A DNA stretch of 64,000 nt from Hyphomonas sp. (GTDB taxonomy: Bacteria > Pseudomonadota > Alphaproteobacteria > Caulobacterales > Hyphomonadaceae): NCBI RefSeq assembly GCF_017792385.1, contig NZ_CP051230.1, positions 2,604,001 to 2,668,000 of the forward strand, given 5' to 3'. This document shows positions 33,618 through 42,371 of the stretch, piece after piece (position 1 is the first letter of the stretch; the number at the start of each line of letters is the position of its first letter). A model generated the notes under the pieces. That model worked only from the letters and a program-made list of their open reading frames with translations. It was not told the origin of the DNA and searched no databases. The translations under genes were made by a program, and so were the position numbers.

Positions 33618-36600
33618 ATGATCAATCTGATGCACCGCCTTGCGGGTGGACGGCTGCTTGCCGCCATTGCCGCACTCGCCCTGTCGATCGGGGGGCTGTT
33701 TGCCTTTCGCAGCCTGCCTGTCGACGCTTTTCCCGATCCCTCACCTTCTCTGGTCCAAGTCTTCACCGAAACTGAAGGCCTGTCGCCCGAAGAGGTCGAA
33801 CGCTATGTCACCTATCCGATCGAGACGGCCATGTCCGGCCTCCCCAAGGTCGACGAGATCCGCTCGACATCCAATTTTGGCCTGTCTGTCATCAATATCT
33901 ATTTCGAGGACGGCACGGACGTCTATTTTGCCCGCCAGGTCGTCGGTGAGCGCCTCGGCGAGGCCGCCGACGCCATTCCCGACGGTTTCGGCACACCCAA
34001 GATGGGGCCGATTTCGACCGGCCTTGGTATCATCATGTACTATCGGCTCGTCGATGAGACCGGCGAGCGGTCGCTGGTTGAGCTGCGCGAGATTGCCGAC
34101 TGGATGATCAAGTATCCGCTCCAGTCGGTTGAAGGGGTGACGGAGGTTCTGTCACTAGGGGGTTTCGAGAAGCAGTACCAGGTCCGCCTCGATCCCGATC
34201 AGCTGACATCCTATGACCTCAGCGTCGGCGAGGTGATTGCCGCCCTGGAGAGCGCCAATCGGACGGCCGGCGCGCAATTCATCGAAATTGGCGCCGAACA
34301 GTACACGGTGCGCGGGGTCGGGCTCGCTCGATCTCTCGATGATCTGCGTGAAACGCCGGTCAAGACCGTGGATGGACGAACCGTCCGCGTCAACGACCTC
34401 GGTGAAGTCGCCATCGGCGGCGGCGTCCGGCAGGGGCTCGCAACTGCCAATGGCGAAGGGGAGACCGTCGCCGGTCTCGTCCTGAAACTTTATGGCACAA
34501 ACACGTCTGAGGTGATCGAGAACGCGCAAGCGCGCTTCGACGAGATCAACCAGTCGCTTCCGGATGGCGTCAAAGCCGTTCCGTATTATGATCAGGGCAC
34601 GCTGGTGAAAAAGGCGGCTGCGACCGTGACGACCGCGCTCTGGCAGGGCGCGCTCCTGGTCGCCGTCATCGTCTTCCTGTTCCTCGGCGGCTGGCGTCCA
34701 AGCCTCGTGGTTGTCATGGCCATACCCTTCTCGGTCGGCTTTGCCTTCATCGCGATGAAATTCCTCGGCATCGGGGCCAATCTGATGACGCTGGGCGGGG
34801 TGGCGATCGCCATCGGGATGATGGTCGACGGCGCCATCGTCATCGCCGAGAACGTGGATCGCGGCTTGCGCGAACGACGCGAGGGTGAAGATAGCCGCAC
34901 GACGGTCGCGCGAGCGAGCGCCGAAGTGATCGCGCCGCTGATTGCTGCCGTCCTCGTGGTGATCATTGTCTTCCTGCCGCTCTTTTCGCTACAGGGCACT
35001 GAAGGCAAGACGTTTCGGCCGCTCGCCGCTTCTGCCGCGCTCGCCATGACAGGGTCGCTGATCTATGCCGCGCTCATCGCTCCGGCGATGGCGCTCGGCC
35101 TCATGCGTCCGCCCAAGAGCAATAGCCAGGAGAGCGACAGCCGGCTTGTTTCGCTGATCAAGCCGCTTGCGGCCTTCTTCGTCCGGCGACGTCTCGCGGC
35201 GGTCGGGCTAGCAGGCGTCCTGCTTCTGGTTGGGGGCCTCTCAGCGACACGCCTTGGCTCGGAGTTCACGCCTGCGCTGGAGGAAGGCGATGTCCTGTTG
35301 CGTGTGACGATGGCGCCGTCCATCTCGCTAACCGAAGCAAAGGAAACGTCGACCCGCATCGAGACAAGACTGCTTGAAGCCTTCCCCGAGATCAGTTCCA
35401 TTGTCAGCCGGATCGGCCGTGGGGAAGTCGGCGCGCATGCCGACCCGGTGAACAGTATCGAGGCCTTCGTGGCGCTCAAACCCCGAAGCGAATGGCGCAA
35501 TGGCATCAGCCCGGATGAACTCCGGGCGTCGATCTCCGAGAATCTCGGCGGCTTTCCAGGCGTCAGGGTTAATGTCGGCCAGCCAATCGCCATGTCGGTT
35601 GATGAGCTCCTGACCGGCACAAAGGCGCAGCTGGCGGTCAAGATCTTCGGTCCGGATACGGAGGTCCTGCTCGAAGGCTCGCAGGACTTGCAGTCCATTC
35701 TTCAGGAAATTCCTGGGGCGACCGACGTCCAGGCCGATCAGATCACCGGCGCGCCGCAGCTTGTGGTCTCGCTCAACCGTCCTGCGCTCGGCCGGTATGG
35801 ACTGAGCGTGGAGGAGGCGCTCGATGCCTTGCGTTCCGGCGTCGGCGGGGCAGAGGCTGGTGCCGTTTTTGAGGGAGTGCGCCAGTTTCCCGTCATCGTG
35901 CGCTATGCCGAAGAGGACCGCAACACGCCCGCGGCCATCGGACGGATTATTCTGGAATCGTCCAGCGGCGCACGGGTTCCACTCGAAAGCGTGGCAAACA
36001 TCAGGGAGATTGTCGGTCCACGTCAGATCACGCGCGAGAATGGTGAGCGATTCATCACCGTTCAGCTCAATGTGAGAGGACGCGATATTGGCAGCTATGT
36101 CGCTGATGCGCAGCAATCGGTCGCCAGCCAGCTCGACCTGCCGGCTGGTTATCGCGTCGAATGGGGCGGACAGTTCGAACTCCAGCAGGAAGCGAATGCG
36201 CGGTTCGCGGTCGTGATCCCGATCACGCTCGGTATCGTATTCCTGATCCTGCTATTGACGTTCGGGCGCATGAAATCGGCCATCCTGATCCTGCTCAACA
36301 TTCCGCTGGCGCTGACCGGCGGGGCGATGGCGCTCTGGATTGCAGGCCTGCCGATCTCGGTGCCTGCGACGGTCGGCTTTATTGCCCTGTTCGGTATCGC
36401 GCTCGGCAATGGCATGGTGCTGGTCAGTTTCATGGATGATTTTGCCAGGGAGGGCCGTGGTCGCGATGAACTTGCCGTCGAGGCGGCAGGCTTGCGGGCA
36501 CGTCCTGTGCTGATGACCGCCCTTACGACGGCGCTCGGCCTTGCGCCGCTGCTCTTCGCAAGTGGTGTCGGTGCTGAAGTGCAGCGGCCACTGGCCACGG

Positions 36601-36731
36601 TGGTCATGGGCGGGCTGGTCTCCTCGACCGTGCTAACTTTGCTGGTGCTACCCGCCCTTCACCGCTGGTTCGCACCAAAGCCCGACGCGCACCATTCCTT
36701 GTTGGAGGCCGAGCATGTTCATCCATCGTGA
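33618..36731 (+). CDS. czcA: CzcA-like heavy-metal RND efflux pump
   Basis: Proton-driven trimeric exporter in the inner membrane. It has 1037 residues with the RND plan: TM1, periplasmic domain, TM2-6, second periplasmic domain, TM7-12. The opening VDAFPDPSPSLVQVFTETEG and the TM4 motif GMMVDGAIVIAENVDRGL (about residue 400) mark the heavy-metal (HME) family. The TM4 motif has Asp but differs from the GAMVDA form of the second pump at 42368, so the two pumps probably handle different metals. Zn/Co/Cd is inferred for this one. Confidence 0.93.
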   Translation: MINLMHRLAGGRLLAAIAALALSIGGLFAFRSLPVDAFPDPSPSLVQVFTETEGLSPEEVERYVTYPIETAMSGLPKVDEIRSTSNFGLSVINIYFEDGTDVYFARQVVGERLGEAADAIPDGFGTPKMGPISTGLGIIMYYRLVDETGERSLVELREIADWMIKYPLQSVEGVTEVLSLGGFEKQYQVRLDPDQLTSYDLSVGEVIAALESANRTAGAQFIEIGAEQYTVRGVGLARSLDDLRETPVKTVDGRTVRVNDLGEVAIGGGVRQGLATANGEGETVAGLVLKLYGTNTSEVIENAQARFDEINQSLPDGVKAVPYYDQGTLVKKAAATVTTALWQGALLVAVIVFLFLGGWRPSLVVVMAIPFSVGFAFIAMKFLGIGANLMTLGGVAIAIGMMVDGAIVIAENVDRGLRERREGEDSRTTVARASAEVIAPLIAAVLVVIIVFLPLFSLQGTEGKTFRPLAASAALAMTGSLIYAALIAPAMALGLMRPPKSNSQESDSRLVSLIKPLAAFFVRRRLAAVGLAGVLLLVGGLSATRLGSEFTPALEEGDVLLRVTMAPSISLTEAKETSTRIETRLLEAFPEISSIVSRIGRGEVGAHADPVNSIEAFVALKPRSEWRNGISPDELRASISENLGGFPGVRVNVGQPIAMSVDELLTGTKAQLAVKIFGPDTEVLLEGSQDLQSILQEIPGATDVQADQITGAPQLVVSLNRPALGRYGLSVEEALDALRSGVGGAEAGAVFEGVRQFPVIVRYAEEDRNTPAAIGRIILESSSGARVPLESVANIREIVGPRQITRENGERFITVQLNVRGRDIGSYVADAQQSVASQLDLPAGYRVEWGGQFELQQEANARFAVVIPITLGIVFLILLLTFGRMKSAILILLNIPLALTGGAMALWIAGLPISVPATVGFIALFGIALGNGMVLVSFMDDFAREGRGRDELAVEAAGLRARPVLMTALTTALGLAPLLFASGVGAEVQRPLATVVMGGLVSSTVLTLLVLPALHRWFAPKPDAHHSLLEAEHVHPS

Positions 36732-36963
36732 ACTTCGCTTCGCGGTCATGTCCGTTTCTCTCGCAGCCCTGGCCGGCTGCGAGAGTCTCGACAACGTGAT
36801 GGGGGCCCTTTCAAGTGAGCAGGCGGCCAAGGTGCAGGAGGAATGCGGCCTGATACCACCAAAGAGCCGCGTAAAAAACGCGGTACACGCGCGGCGACGC
36901 GCGTATCTCGAGTGCAAGCGCAAGGTGCTGGAAGAGGAGGCCGATCCTGAGCCACGCACATGA
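36715..36963 (+). CDS. Small lipoprotein at the end of the czc operon
   Basis: 82 residues. The signal ends in a lipobox-like LAALAGCESLD; the mature part is short, charged and helical (AVHARRRAYLECKRKVLEEE). It overlaps the czcA end by 17 bp in another frame, so it is probably coupled to the pump. No function recognised. Confidence 0.6.
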   Translation: MFIHRELRFAVMSVSLAALAGCESLDNVMGALSSEQAAKVQEECGLIPPKSRVKNAVHARRRAYLECKRKVLEEEADPEPRT

Positions 36964-37450
36964 TCATGACGATCTTGATCCCGCGAGCGATGATCGTCGG
37001 GTCTCCATTGCCATCTGGTCAATAAGACTGTCATACGGATCACTGATCCGCCCGCCGTTGGTGGCTGGACGATCGTTATTCTTGGCGGTGTTGCGCTGGT
37101 CATTGCAGAGCTTACAGCCCTCCTGATCTATTCGGTGCAGAATGGGAGCGTGAATATCCGGGCGCTCCTCCTTCACAATCTGTCCGACGCACTCGCATCT
37201 GTAGCCGTGGTTGCGGGCGACGCGCTCATCCTCATCTATGACTGAATACTGTTCGATCCGTTCGTGACGATCGGTATCGCGGTAACATTCTCTGCCTGTC
37301 GTTCCGCGAAATCGGCGGGCCGATCCACATGTTGTGGCTAGGCAGTCCGCCGGACATTGACATCGGTACCGTCATTGAGGCGATGCGGAGCGGTGATGGT
37401 GTCGTGGATGTCCATCATTTGCATCTCCGGCAGATGCAGGAGCCCCTTTT
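36947..37450 (+). pseudogene. Decayed czcD-like cation diffusion facilitator gene
   Basis: Fragments in three frames together read as a CDF protein: SHAHDHDDLDPASDDRR (His-rich start), then in a shifted frame TIVILGGVALVIAELTALL and HNLSDALASVAVVAGDALIL (the TM5 His-x3-Asp site), a stop after LIYD, and in a third frame LGSPPDIDIGTVIEAM and GVVDVHHLHLRQMQE (cytoplasmic domain). The N-terminal membrane part is shortened and the 3' end is cut off next to merR. Not expected to make a working transporter. Confidence 0.8.
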
Positions 37451-37451
37451 G

Positions 37452-37868
37452 TCAGCTATCTTCGAACAGTTTGTCGGTGAGTGCGCAATCGGGTGTTTCA
37501 GCGCCGGTGCAACCAGCCATGATCTCGCCGAGCCGTCGATCCATCTGCTTCAGATCGGCGATGCGTTTACGGATATCGCCCCGATGTGCTTCTGCCAGCG
37601 CCCTGACCTCCGCGCAGCTCGGCCTGCCATCATTGATGCCAAGTAGCGAGCGTACATCTTCCACGGAGAAGCCGAGGCTGCGGGCTCGCAATATGAAACG
37701 CAGTCGTACCTGATCTTCATTCGAATACAGCCGGTGGCCACTTGCCGTGCGGGCTGGTTCGGGCAGCAATTCGATCTTTTCATAATAGCGGATCGTTTCA
37801 AGATTGCAGCCGAGCCGCCCGGCCAGTTCAGCCCGTTTGAGTGCTGCTCGCGGCGATGTGATGGCCAT
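37452..37868 (-). CDS. merR: MerR-type mercury-responsive regulator
   Basis: 138 residues from the ATG at 37868 (MAITSPRAALKRAELAGRLG), chosen because the operator lies just upstream. The HTH is followed by CNLETIRYYEKIELLPEPAR, and three Cys are placed as Hg(II) ligands: SCAEVRALAEAHR, and Cys-x7-Cys in AGCTGAETPDCAL, one residue shorter than the textbook MerR loop. It is divergent from merT with the operator at 37883-37913 between them. Probably represses and, with Hg(II), activates merTP and merA. Confidence 0.85.
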   Translation of the reverse strand: MAITSPRAALKRAELAGRLGCNLETIRYYEKIELLPEPARTASGHRLYSNEDQVRLRFILRARSLGFSVEDVRSLLGINDGRPSCAEVRALAEAHRGDIRKRIADLKQMDRRLGEIMAGCTGAETPDCALTDKLFEDS

Positions 37869-37882
37869 GATGAAATACCCGC

Positions 37883-37913
37883 TTGTGTCTGTACCAACTA
37901 CAGAGCGTAACGT
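37883..37913 (+). promoter_or_regulatory. mer promoter/operator with 19-bp spacer
   Basis: -35-like TTGTGT (37883-37888), a 19-bp spacer and -10-like TAACGT (37908-37913) on the plus strand. The spacer region holds the dyad TCTGTA-CCAAC-TACAGA (37888-37904). The over-long spacer with a central dyad is the signature of MerR-activated promoters. It lies between the divergent merR and merT. Confidence 0.72.
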
Positions 37914-37948
37914 GATCATGATCAATAAAGCAATGGGAACAGCTGGTC

Positions 37949-38323
37949 ATGGCAGGTACGGAAAACAGCCCAGCAAATGAGCGTCGCTCAAGGTGGCTTG
38001 TTGCCGGTGGCATGCTGGGGGCATTCCTTGCATCATCCTGCTGCATCGTGCCGCTTGTGCTGATCAGTCTCGGTGTTTCCGGAGCGTGGATTGGCCAGTT
38101 GACGGCGCTGGAACCCTACAAGCCCCTTTTTCTTCTGGTCGCGATCGGATTTCTCGCGGCTGGGTTCTGGGATGTCTATTTTCGAAAAACCAGTGTCTGC
38201 GAGGATGGTAGCTATTGCGCCCGTTTACAGTCGTCCGTCGTCAAGCAGGTCGCCCTGTGGAGCGGCGCGCTTGTCGTGCTGGCGGCCTTGACCATCGATG
38301 TATGGGCACCGTTATTTTACTAG
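37949..38323 (+). CDS. merT: MerT, mercuric ion transport protein
   Basis: Inner-membrane protein that brings Hg(II) into the cytoplasm for MerA. It has 124 residues and three membrane segments. The paired Cys of the first helix are present (LGAFLASSCCIVPLVLISLG), and the later Cys pair is in FRKTSVCEDGSYCARLQ. It lies 14 bp before merP and is driven from the mer promoter. Confidence 0.93.
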   Translation: MAGTENSPANERRSRWLVAGGMLGAFLASSCCIVPLVLISLGVSGAWIGQLTALEPYKPLFLLVAIGFLAAGFWDVYFRKTSVCEDGSYCARLQSSVVKQVALWSGALVVLAALTIDVWAPLFY

Positions 38324-38337
38324 CCAGGGAGACAAGT

Positions 38338-38661
38338 ATGAAACGCACATGGATGATCGCCGGACTGGCAGGTCTGGCACTCGCGGGGGGGCTCGCAGTC
38401 GCCGGCGCGCAGAATGCTCCGGATGCCTCGGTGGAGGTCGAACAGGCGACAGCCCGTTTTACGATCGGAAACATGACCTGCGCGACATGTCCGATTGCTG
38501 TCAGGAAAGCGATGATGCGTGTCGAGGGCGTTAAATCTGTCGATATCGATTATGCGGCCAGGACCGCAGAAGTGGTTTACGATACGGCGGCGACAACGCC
38601 TGAGCTGATCGCTGCGGCTTCAACCGATGTAGGATACCCGGCAAGCGTTACGGACGGTTGA
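38338..38661 (+). CDS. merP: MerP, periplasmic mercury-binding protein
   Basis: 107 residues from the ATG at 38338, which follows an AGGGAG site. Signal peptide (LAGLALAGGLAVAGAQ), then an HMA-type fold with the Hg site FTIGNMTCATCPIAVRKAM and the second half VDIDYAARTAEVVYDT. It passes Hg(II) to MerT. Longer in-frame starts inside merT are rejected. Confidence 0.92.
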   Translation: MKRTWMIAGLAGLALAGGLAVAGAQNAPDASVEVEQATARFTIGNMTCATCPIAVRKAMMRVEGVKSVDIDYAARTAEVVYDTAATTPELIAAASTDVGYPASVTDG

Positions 38662-38749
38662 ACACGCAGCATCTGGAATATCCTGATGAGGCACCTGCCA
38701 GTCGATGTTCGCATACATCGTCAGATTTTCACACAAGGCTTTCACTTTG

Positions 38750-39095
38750 ATGTCAAAATGGACTGACCGAAAACTGCTGATAACGGGTCTGGCCGGTACC
38801 GTCATTGCGACACCTTCTTGTTTTGCATCAATGAGCATGTGCCTCAGCCCCGGCCGGGTACCAAAAATGGACAGGCTGAACCTTGAAGTTGCCTGCGCCG
38901 AGTGCACTCGGCGGGGCATCCAGGTGAACACATCGATGCGTACGAGCGATCCCGCGGTCTTCGCCGCAGGCGAATGCGGCGACAGCGGCCTCAACCTGAT
39001 CCCGGCCACGCCTCCGACATCGGGTCGATGGTGTGATTTTGAATACTTGATCGAGGCCGCGTCGCCATGCCTGGTCACAAGCCAAGGAAGAAATA
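38750..39095 (+). pseudogene. Chimeric mer remnant: merF-like start joined to a merA-like fragment
   Basis: One open frame runs through this stretch. Residues from 38750 (MSKWTDRKLLITGLAGTVIA, then PSCFA) resemble the first helix of MerF. From about 38850 the frame reads like the C-terminal NAD/FAD region of a MerA or related oxidoreductase (GRVPKMDRLNLEVACAEC; NTSMRTSDPAVFAAGE). The remainder has no recognisable family. Neither part is complete, so I read this as a deletion scar between merP and the present merA. Confidence 0.6.
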
Positions 39096-40547
39096 ATGAA
39101 TCAAACCGTAAAGACAGGCGATTGCTGCTCCGTCAATAAAAACGGCGACGACAGCTATGACCTCATCGTCATAGGTGCTGGCTCGGCCGGGTTTTCGGCT
39201 TCGATTAGCGCGGCCGAGGCCGGCAGGCGCGTGGCCATGGTTGGGCATGGCACCATCGGCGGCACCTGCGTCAATGTCGGCTGCGTGCCGTCCAAGGCGA
39301 TGATACGGGCCGGTGAAGCGGTGCATGCTGGTACAGCGGCGGCACGGTTTCCGGGCATTGAGCCCTGTGCGCAGAGCGTGGACTGGTCGGCGGTCGTCAA
39401 GGGCACGGCCGATCTGGTCGACGAGATGCGCCAGAAAAAATACATCGACCTGCTGCCTTCCTATGAGAATGTCACCTATATCGAGGAAGGTGCCGCACGC
39501 CTGATCGAAGGTGGGATTGAGGTCGGCGGGCGGATCATCGCTGCACCGAAGGTTCTGATCGCCACCGGCTCGCGCCCTTTCTTGCCGGAAATTGACGGGA
39601 TCGAGACCGTGGAGGCGCTGGATTCCTGGGACCTTCTCAGCCTGCCCGATCAGCCCGAAAGCATCCTGGTACTGGGCGGCGGCTATATTGGCTGTGAACT
39701 GGCGCAGATGGCGTCGCGGCTGGGCGTCAAGGTTACACTGGTCACGCGTTCGCGCCTTCTGCCCGGCGTGGAACCGGAAGTGGCCAAGGCGTTGACCGAC
39801 GCGTTGAAGGCTGAGGGGGTCGCGGTCGAGACCGGCCTGTCCTACCGATCGGTGAGACGGAGTGACGGCGGCGTCACGCTGACAATCGAACGGGGTGGAA
39901 AGCCTGTGACCCTCTCCGCTCAGCGGCTTGTGGCCACCACAGGCCGGGTGGCCAATTCCGAAGACCTCGGCTTGCGCGAGTTCGGCATCGAGACCGATGC
40001 GCGTGGATCGATCAAGGTCGGAGCCGACATGGCCACAACGCGGCCTGGCGTCTGGGCAGCGGGTGATGTCACCGATCGCGACCAGTTCGTCTACATGGCC
40101 GCTTATGGGGCCAAGGTGGCGGCCAACAATGCGCTCGGGCTTCAGGATTTGCGCTATGACAATGGGGCCATGCCCTGGGTCGTGTTCACCGATCCGCAGG
40201 TCGCCGGCGTCGGCCTTTCCGAGGTGCAGGCGAAGGCAGCCGGTCATGACGTCAAGGCCAGCGTGCTGACGCTGGACCACGTGGCACGCGCCGCCGCCGC
40301 CCGCGATACCCGCGGCGTCATCAAGCTGGTCGCGGATGCGAAGACCGACCGCCTCCTGGGCGGACAGATCGCGGCGCCCGAAGGGTCTGATGCGATTCAG
40401 ACGCTGGCTATGGCGTTGAAGTTCGGCATGACGAGCAAGGCGCTTGGCGAGACAATTTTTCCATACCTGACAACTGTTGAAGGGTTAAAATTGGCGGCAC
40501 AGACGTTCGACAAGGACGTGGCGAAGCTTTCATGCTGCGCAGGCTGA
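39096..40547 (+). CDS. merA: MerA, mercuric reductase
   Basis: NADPH-dependent flavoenzyme that reduces Hg(II) to Hg(0) in the cytoplasm. It has 483 residues. FAD-binding DLIVIGAGSAGFSASISAAE, redox-active Cys58 and Cys63 in GGTCVNVGCVPSKA, NAD-binding ILVLGGGYIGCELAQM, GVWAAGDVTDRDQFVY, and the C-terminal Hg-binding Cys pair in KLSCCAG are all present. It lacks the N-terminal HMA domain, as many alphaproteobacterial MerA do. Intact. Confidence 0.96.
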   Translation: MNQTVKTGDCCSVNKNGDDSYDLIVIGAGSAGFSASISAAEAGRRVAMVGHGTIGGTCVNVGCVPSKAMIRAGEAVHAGTAAARFPGIEPCAQSVDWSAVVKGTADLVDEMRQKKYIDLLPSYENVTYIEEGAARLIEGGIEVGGRIIAAPKVLIATGSRPFLPEIDGIETVEALDSWDLLSLPDQPESILVLGGGYIGCELAQMASRLGVKVTLVTRSRLLPGVEPEVAKALTDALKAEGVAVETGLSYRSVRRSDGGVTLTIERGGKPVTLSAQRLVATTGRVANSEDLGLREFGIETDARGSIKVGADMATTRPGVWAAGDVTDRDQFVYMAAYGAKVAANNALGLQDLRYDNGAMPWVVFTDPQVAGVGLSEVQAKAAGHDVKASVLTLDHVARAAAARDTRGVIKLVADAKTDRLLGGQIAAPEGSDAIQTLAMALKFGMTSKALGETIFPYLTTVEGLKLAAQTFDKDVAKLSCCAG

Positions 40548-40625
40548 AACCAATTTTAACCGCAACGGGGCCTCGCCAGTCCAGCCAGATCAGGAAACGT
40601 CCCAGCCACGGATATTCGCGCGACG

Positions 40626-40946
40626 TTGTTGATCTATGCTGGCGCGGCAACCGCCGAAATTGCCGGTTGTTTTGCATTCTGGGCCTGGCTGCGGCTTGGA
40701 AAGTCCGCTTTCTGGCTGGTTCCGGGGATGATATCCCTTGTTGTATTCGCTTGGCTGCTGACACTGGTGGAAGCGTCTGCAGCCGGGCGCGCCTATGCCG
40801 CCTATGGTGGGGTTTACATAACTTCCTCGCTCATCTGGCTATGGACCATTGAGGGGATTCGTCCCGACCGCTGGGATCTGATAGGGGTTGTAACCTGTCT
40901 GATCGGGGCTGCGGTTATTCTTTTTGGTCCGCGCATGCCAGTTTGA
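40626..40946 (+). CDS. YnfA/UPF0060 family membrane protein
   Basis: 106 residues, four membrane segments, with the family opening LLIYAGAATAEIAGCFAFWA and the end DLIGVVTCLIGAAVILFG. No ATG is available at the expected place. The frame runs upstream as DIRAT before TTG-TTG, so translation would have to begin at TTG 40626 or another non-ATG codon. The function of the family is unsettled (small multidrug-resistance-like fold). It follows merA on the same strand and may share its transcript. Confidence 0.78.
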   Translation: MLIYAGAATAEIAGCFAFWAWLRLGKSAFWLVPGMISLVVFAWLLTLVEASAAGRAYAAYGGVYITSSLIWLWTIEGIRPDRWDLIGVVTCLIGAAVILFGPRMPV

Positions 40947-41016
40947 CACTATGGCGAAACGGGTCTTTATCGTCTTCCCTTTAGCTCGATCGGGGACAGT
41001 GCCGGAGTATGCCGCC

Positions 41017-41460
41017 TTACTGATCTGGAGGGTTGTGCGGATAGACTGTTTCTTGGTCCGGGCAGTCGCGGCCATTCGCGGGAATGCTGCAAATTTCCAT
41101 GATGCGATGAGAACCGTCCCGGCCCCGTTTGACCTGGAAGATCACGTCATCGCCTTCAGAGAGGTCAGTCAGCTCAAGATCGCCCATTAAAGCGAAACTC
41201 ATGGTCATCGCGCCCATGGCGATGCCTTCGAAAGGGCCATGGTCGATGGTGACCCGGCCGTCGTCGCGATCAAGGGATGTGATCCTGCCCGTGGCCCGTC
41301 CAGTATCGCCGGGCATAGCTTCATCTGCCTGTTCGAACGGTTCAGGCCTGGTCTGGTCCGCAGGGCCGGATGCTGGCGGCGTTCGGCTTTCGGGGTCACT
41401 GCAGGCTGTCAGGGAAGCGGAACCTAACAAGAAGGCGGTAATCAGAATTCTTTGAGTCAT
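41017..41460 (-). CDS. CusF-like copper-binding lipoprotein
   Basis: 147 residues from the ATG at 41460. The signal ends in a lipobox (LLGSASLTACSDPE). An acidic linker is followed by a CusF-type OB-fold (GRITSLDRDDGRVTIDHGPF; IAMGAMTMSFALM with the metal-binding Met/His region; GDDVIFQVKRGRDGSHRIME). It is probably a periplasmic Cu(I)/Ag(I) chaperone for the adjacent cus pump and the last gene of the cus operon. Confidence 0.85.
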   Translation of the reverse strand: MTQRILITAFLLGSASLTACSDPESRTPPASGPADQTRPEPFEQADEAMPGDTGRATGRITSLDRDDGRVTIDHGPFEGIAMGAMTMSFALMGDLELTDLSEGDDVIFQVKRGRDGSHRIMEICSIPANGRDCPDQETVYPHNPPDQ

Positions 41461-41560
41461 TGGGATTTCCTGGTGAACTAATCGGGAGACGCAGGCATTC
41501 CGGCCGCGGAACGCGGCCGGAACCTGATTTACGAATTTTTTGCTTGAAACAGAGGACCGG

Positions 41561-42061
41561 CTAGTGATCGGTGTCGTCATGATCCTTGCCTGACATGCCG
41601 GACATGGATCCGTGTCCGCCCATGTTGCAGTCCATCATGCCTTTGCCTTTCATCATCGACATCATGGATAGTTTGAAAGCATCCGGATCGCCGCCGATCG
41701 GCATCATCATGGCGATATCATAATTGTCGCTGTCGTCCTGCTTGAGCATGAAATGGACGTTGTCGCCATTCTCGAATTTGTCGAGCGCAACCATTCCGCC
41801 GACCTCGAAGTCCATTGTCATTTCACCCCAGCCGATCTTCTTGATCGGATCGTGTGAAATATTGACGGTTCGGGCATCCAGATCGACGCCGTTAATGACG
41901 CCAAAGCCGGGCGCCATGTCGCCGCAGCAGCTCATGCCGGACATGTCCATGTCTTTCATGCTGTCCATTTTCATGCCGGCCTCCTGGGCGAGCGCCGGAC
42001 CAATCAGGGCCAGTCCGAGGATTGCGCCTGTGACTGCTGTCTTTCTGACGAGGGTTTTCAT
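41561..42061 (-). CDS. cusF: CusF-like Met-rich periplasmic metallochaperone
   Basis: 166 residues with signal peptide (GAILGLALIGPALAQ). Met-rich segments flank a CusF fold: MKMDSMKDMDMSGMSCCGDM before it, and MSMMKGKGMMDCNMGGHGSM after it. The core is VNISHDPIKKIGWGEMTMDF followed by GDNVHFMLKQ. It passes Cu(I)/Ag(I) to CusB/CusA. Second CusF-like gene of the operon; the extra Met/His/Cys tails are larger than in the classical protein. Confidence 0.87.
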   Translation of the reverse strand: MKTLVRKTAVTGAILGLALIGPALAQEAGMKMDSMKDMDMSGMSCCGDMAPGFGVINGVDLDARTVNISHDPIKKIGWGEMTMDFEVGGMVALDKFENGDNVHFMLKQDDSDNYDIAMMMPIGGDPDAFKLSMMSMMKGKGMMDCNMGGHGSMSGMSGKDHDDTDH

Positions 42062-42155
42062 CGTTTTCTTCCTTTTTGATTGTCAGGCGCGGCTTTCAAC
42101 AGAGGCCCCCGATGCGCGCCGGGACGGGGGAATAGGGTGGATGGACACGGGACTA

Positions 42156-42371
42156 TTATTTCGACCTCAGATATTTGATGAGGGCAGCGATCCCGAGCAG
42201 GAGGAGGAGCACAGCAAGCAGCATGAACACCGTGCCGAACAGGCCGCCACCCATCATGCCGCCGTCGATCATCATTCTGCCTGATGAGCGATCCTGCGCG
42301 GCCGCCGGCAGCATGGCGCTACTCAGAAGCAGTGGAAACAAAAGCGGAATTTTCAACAGGTGTCTCGTCAT
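42156..42371 (-). CDS. Small membrane protein in the cus operon
   Basis: 71 residues: signal-like N-terminus (LLFPLLLSSAMLPAAAQ), a Met/Gly-rich stretch (GRMMIDGGMMGGGLFG) and one membrane segment (TVFMLLAVLLLLLGIAALI). The start overlaps the cusA stop (ATGA). Possibly an accessory subunit of the pump; function unknown. Confidence 0.68.
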   Translation of the reverse strand: MTRHLLKIPLLFPLLLSSAMLPAAAQDRSSGRMMIDGGMMGGGLFGTVFMLLAVLLLLLGIAALIKYLRSK

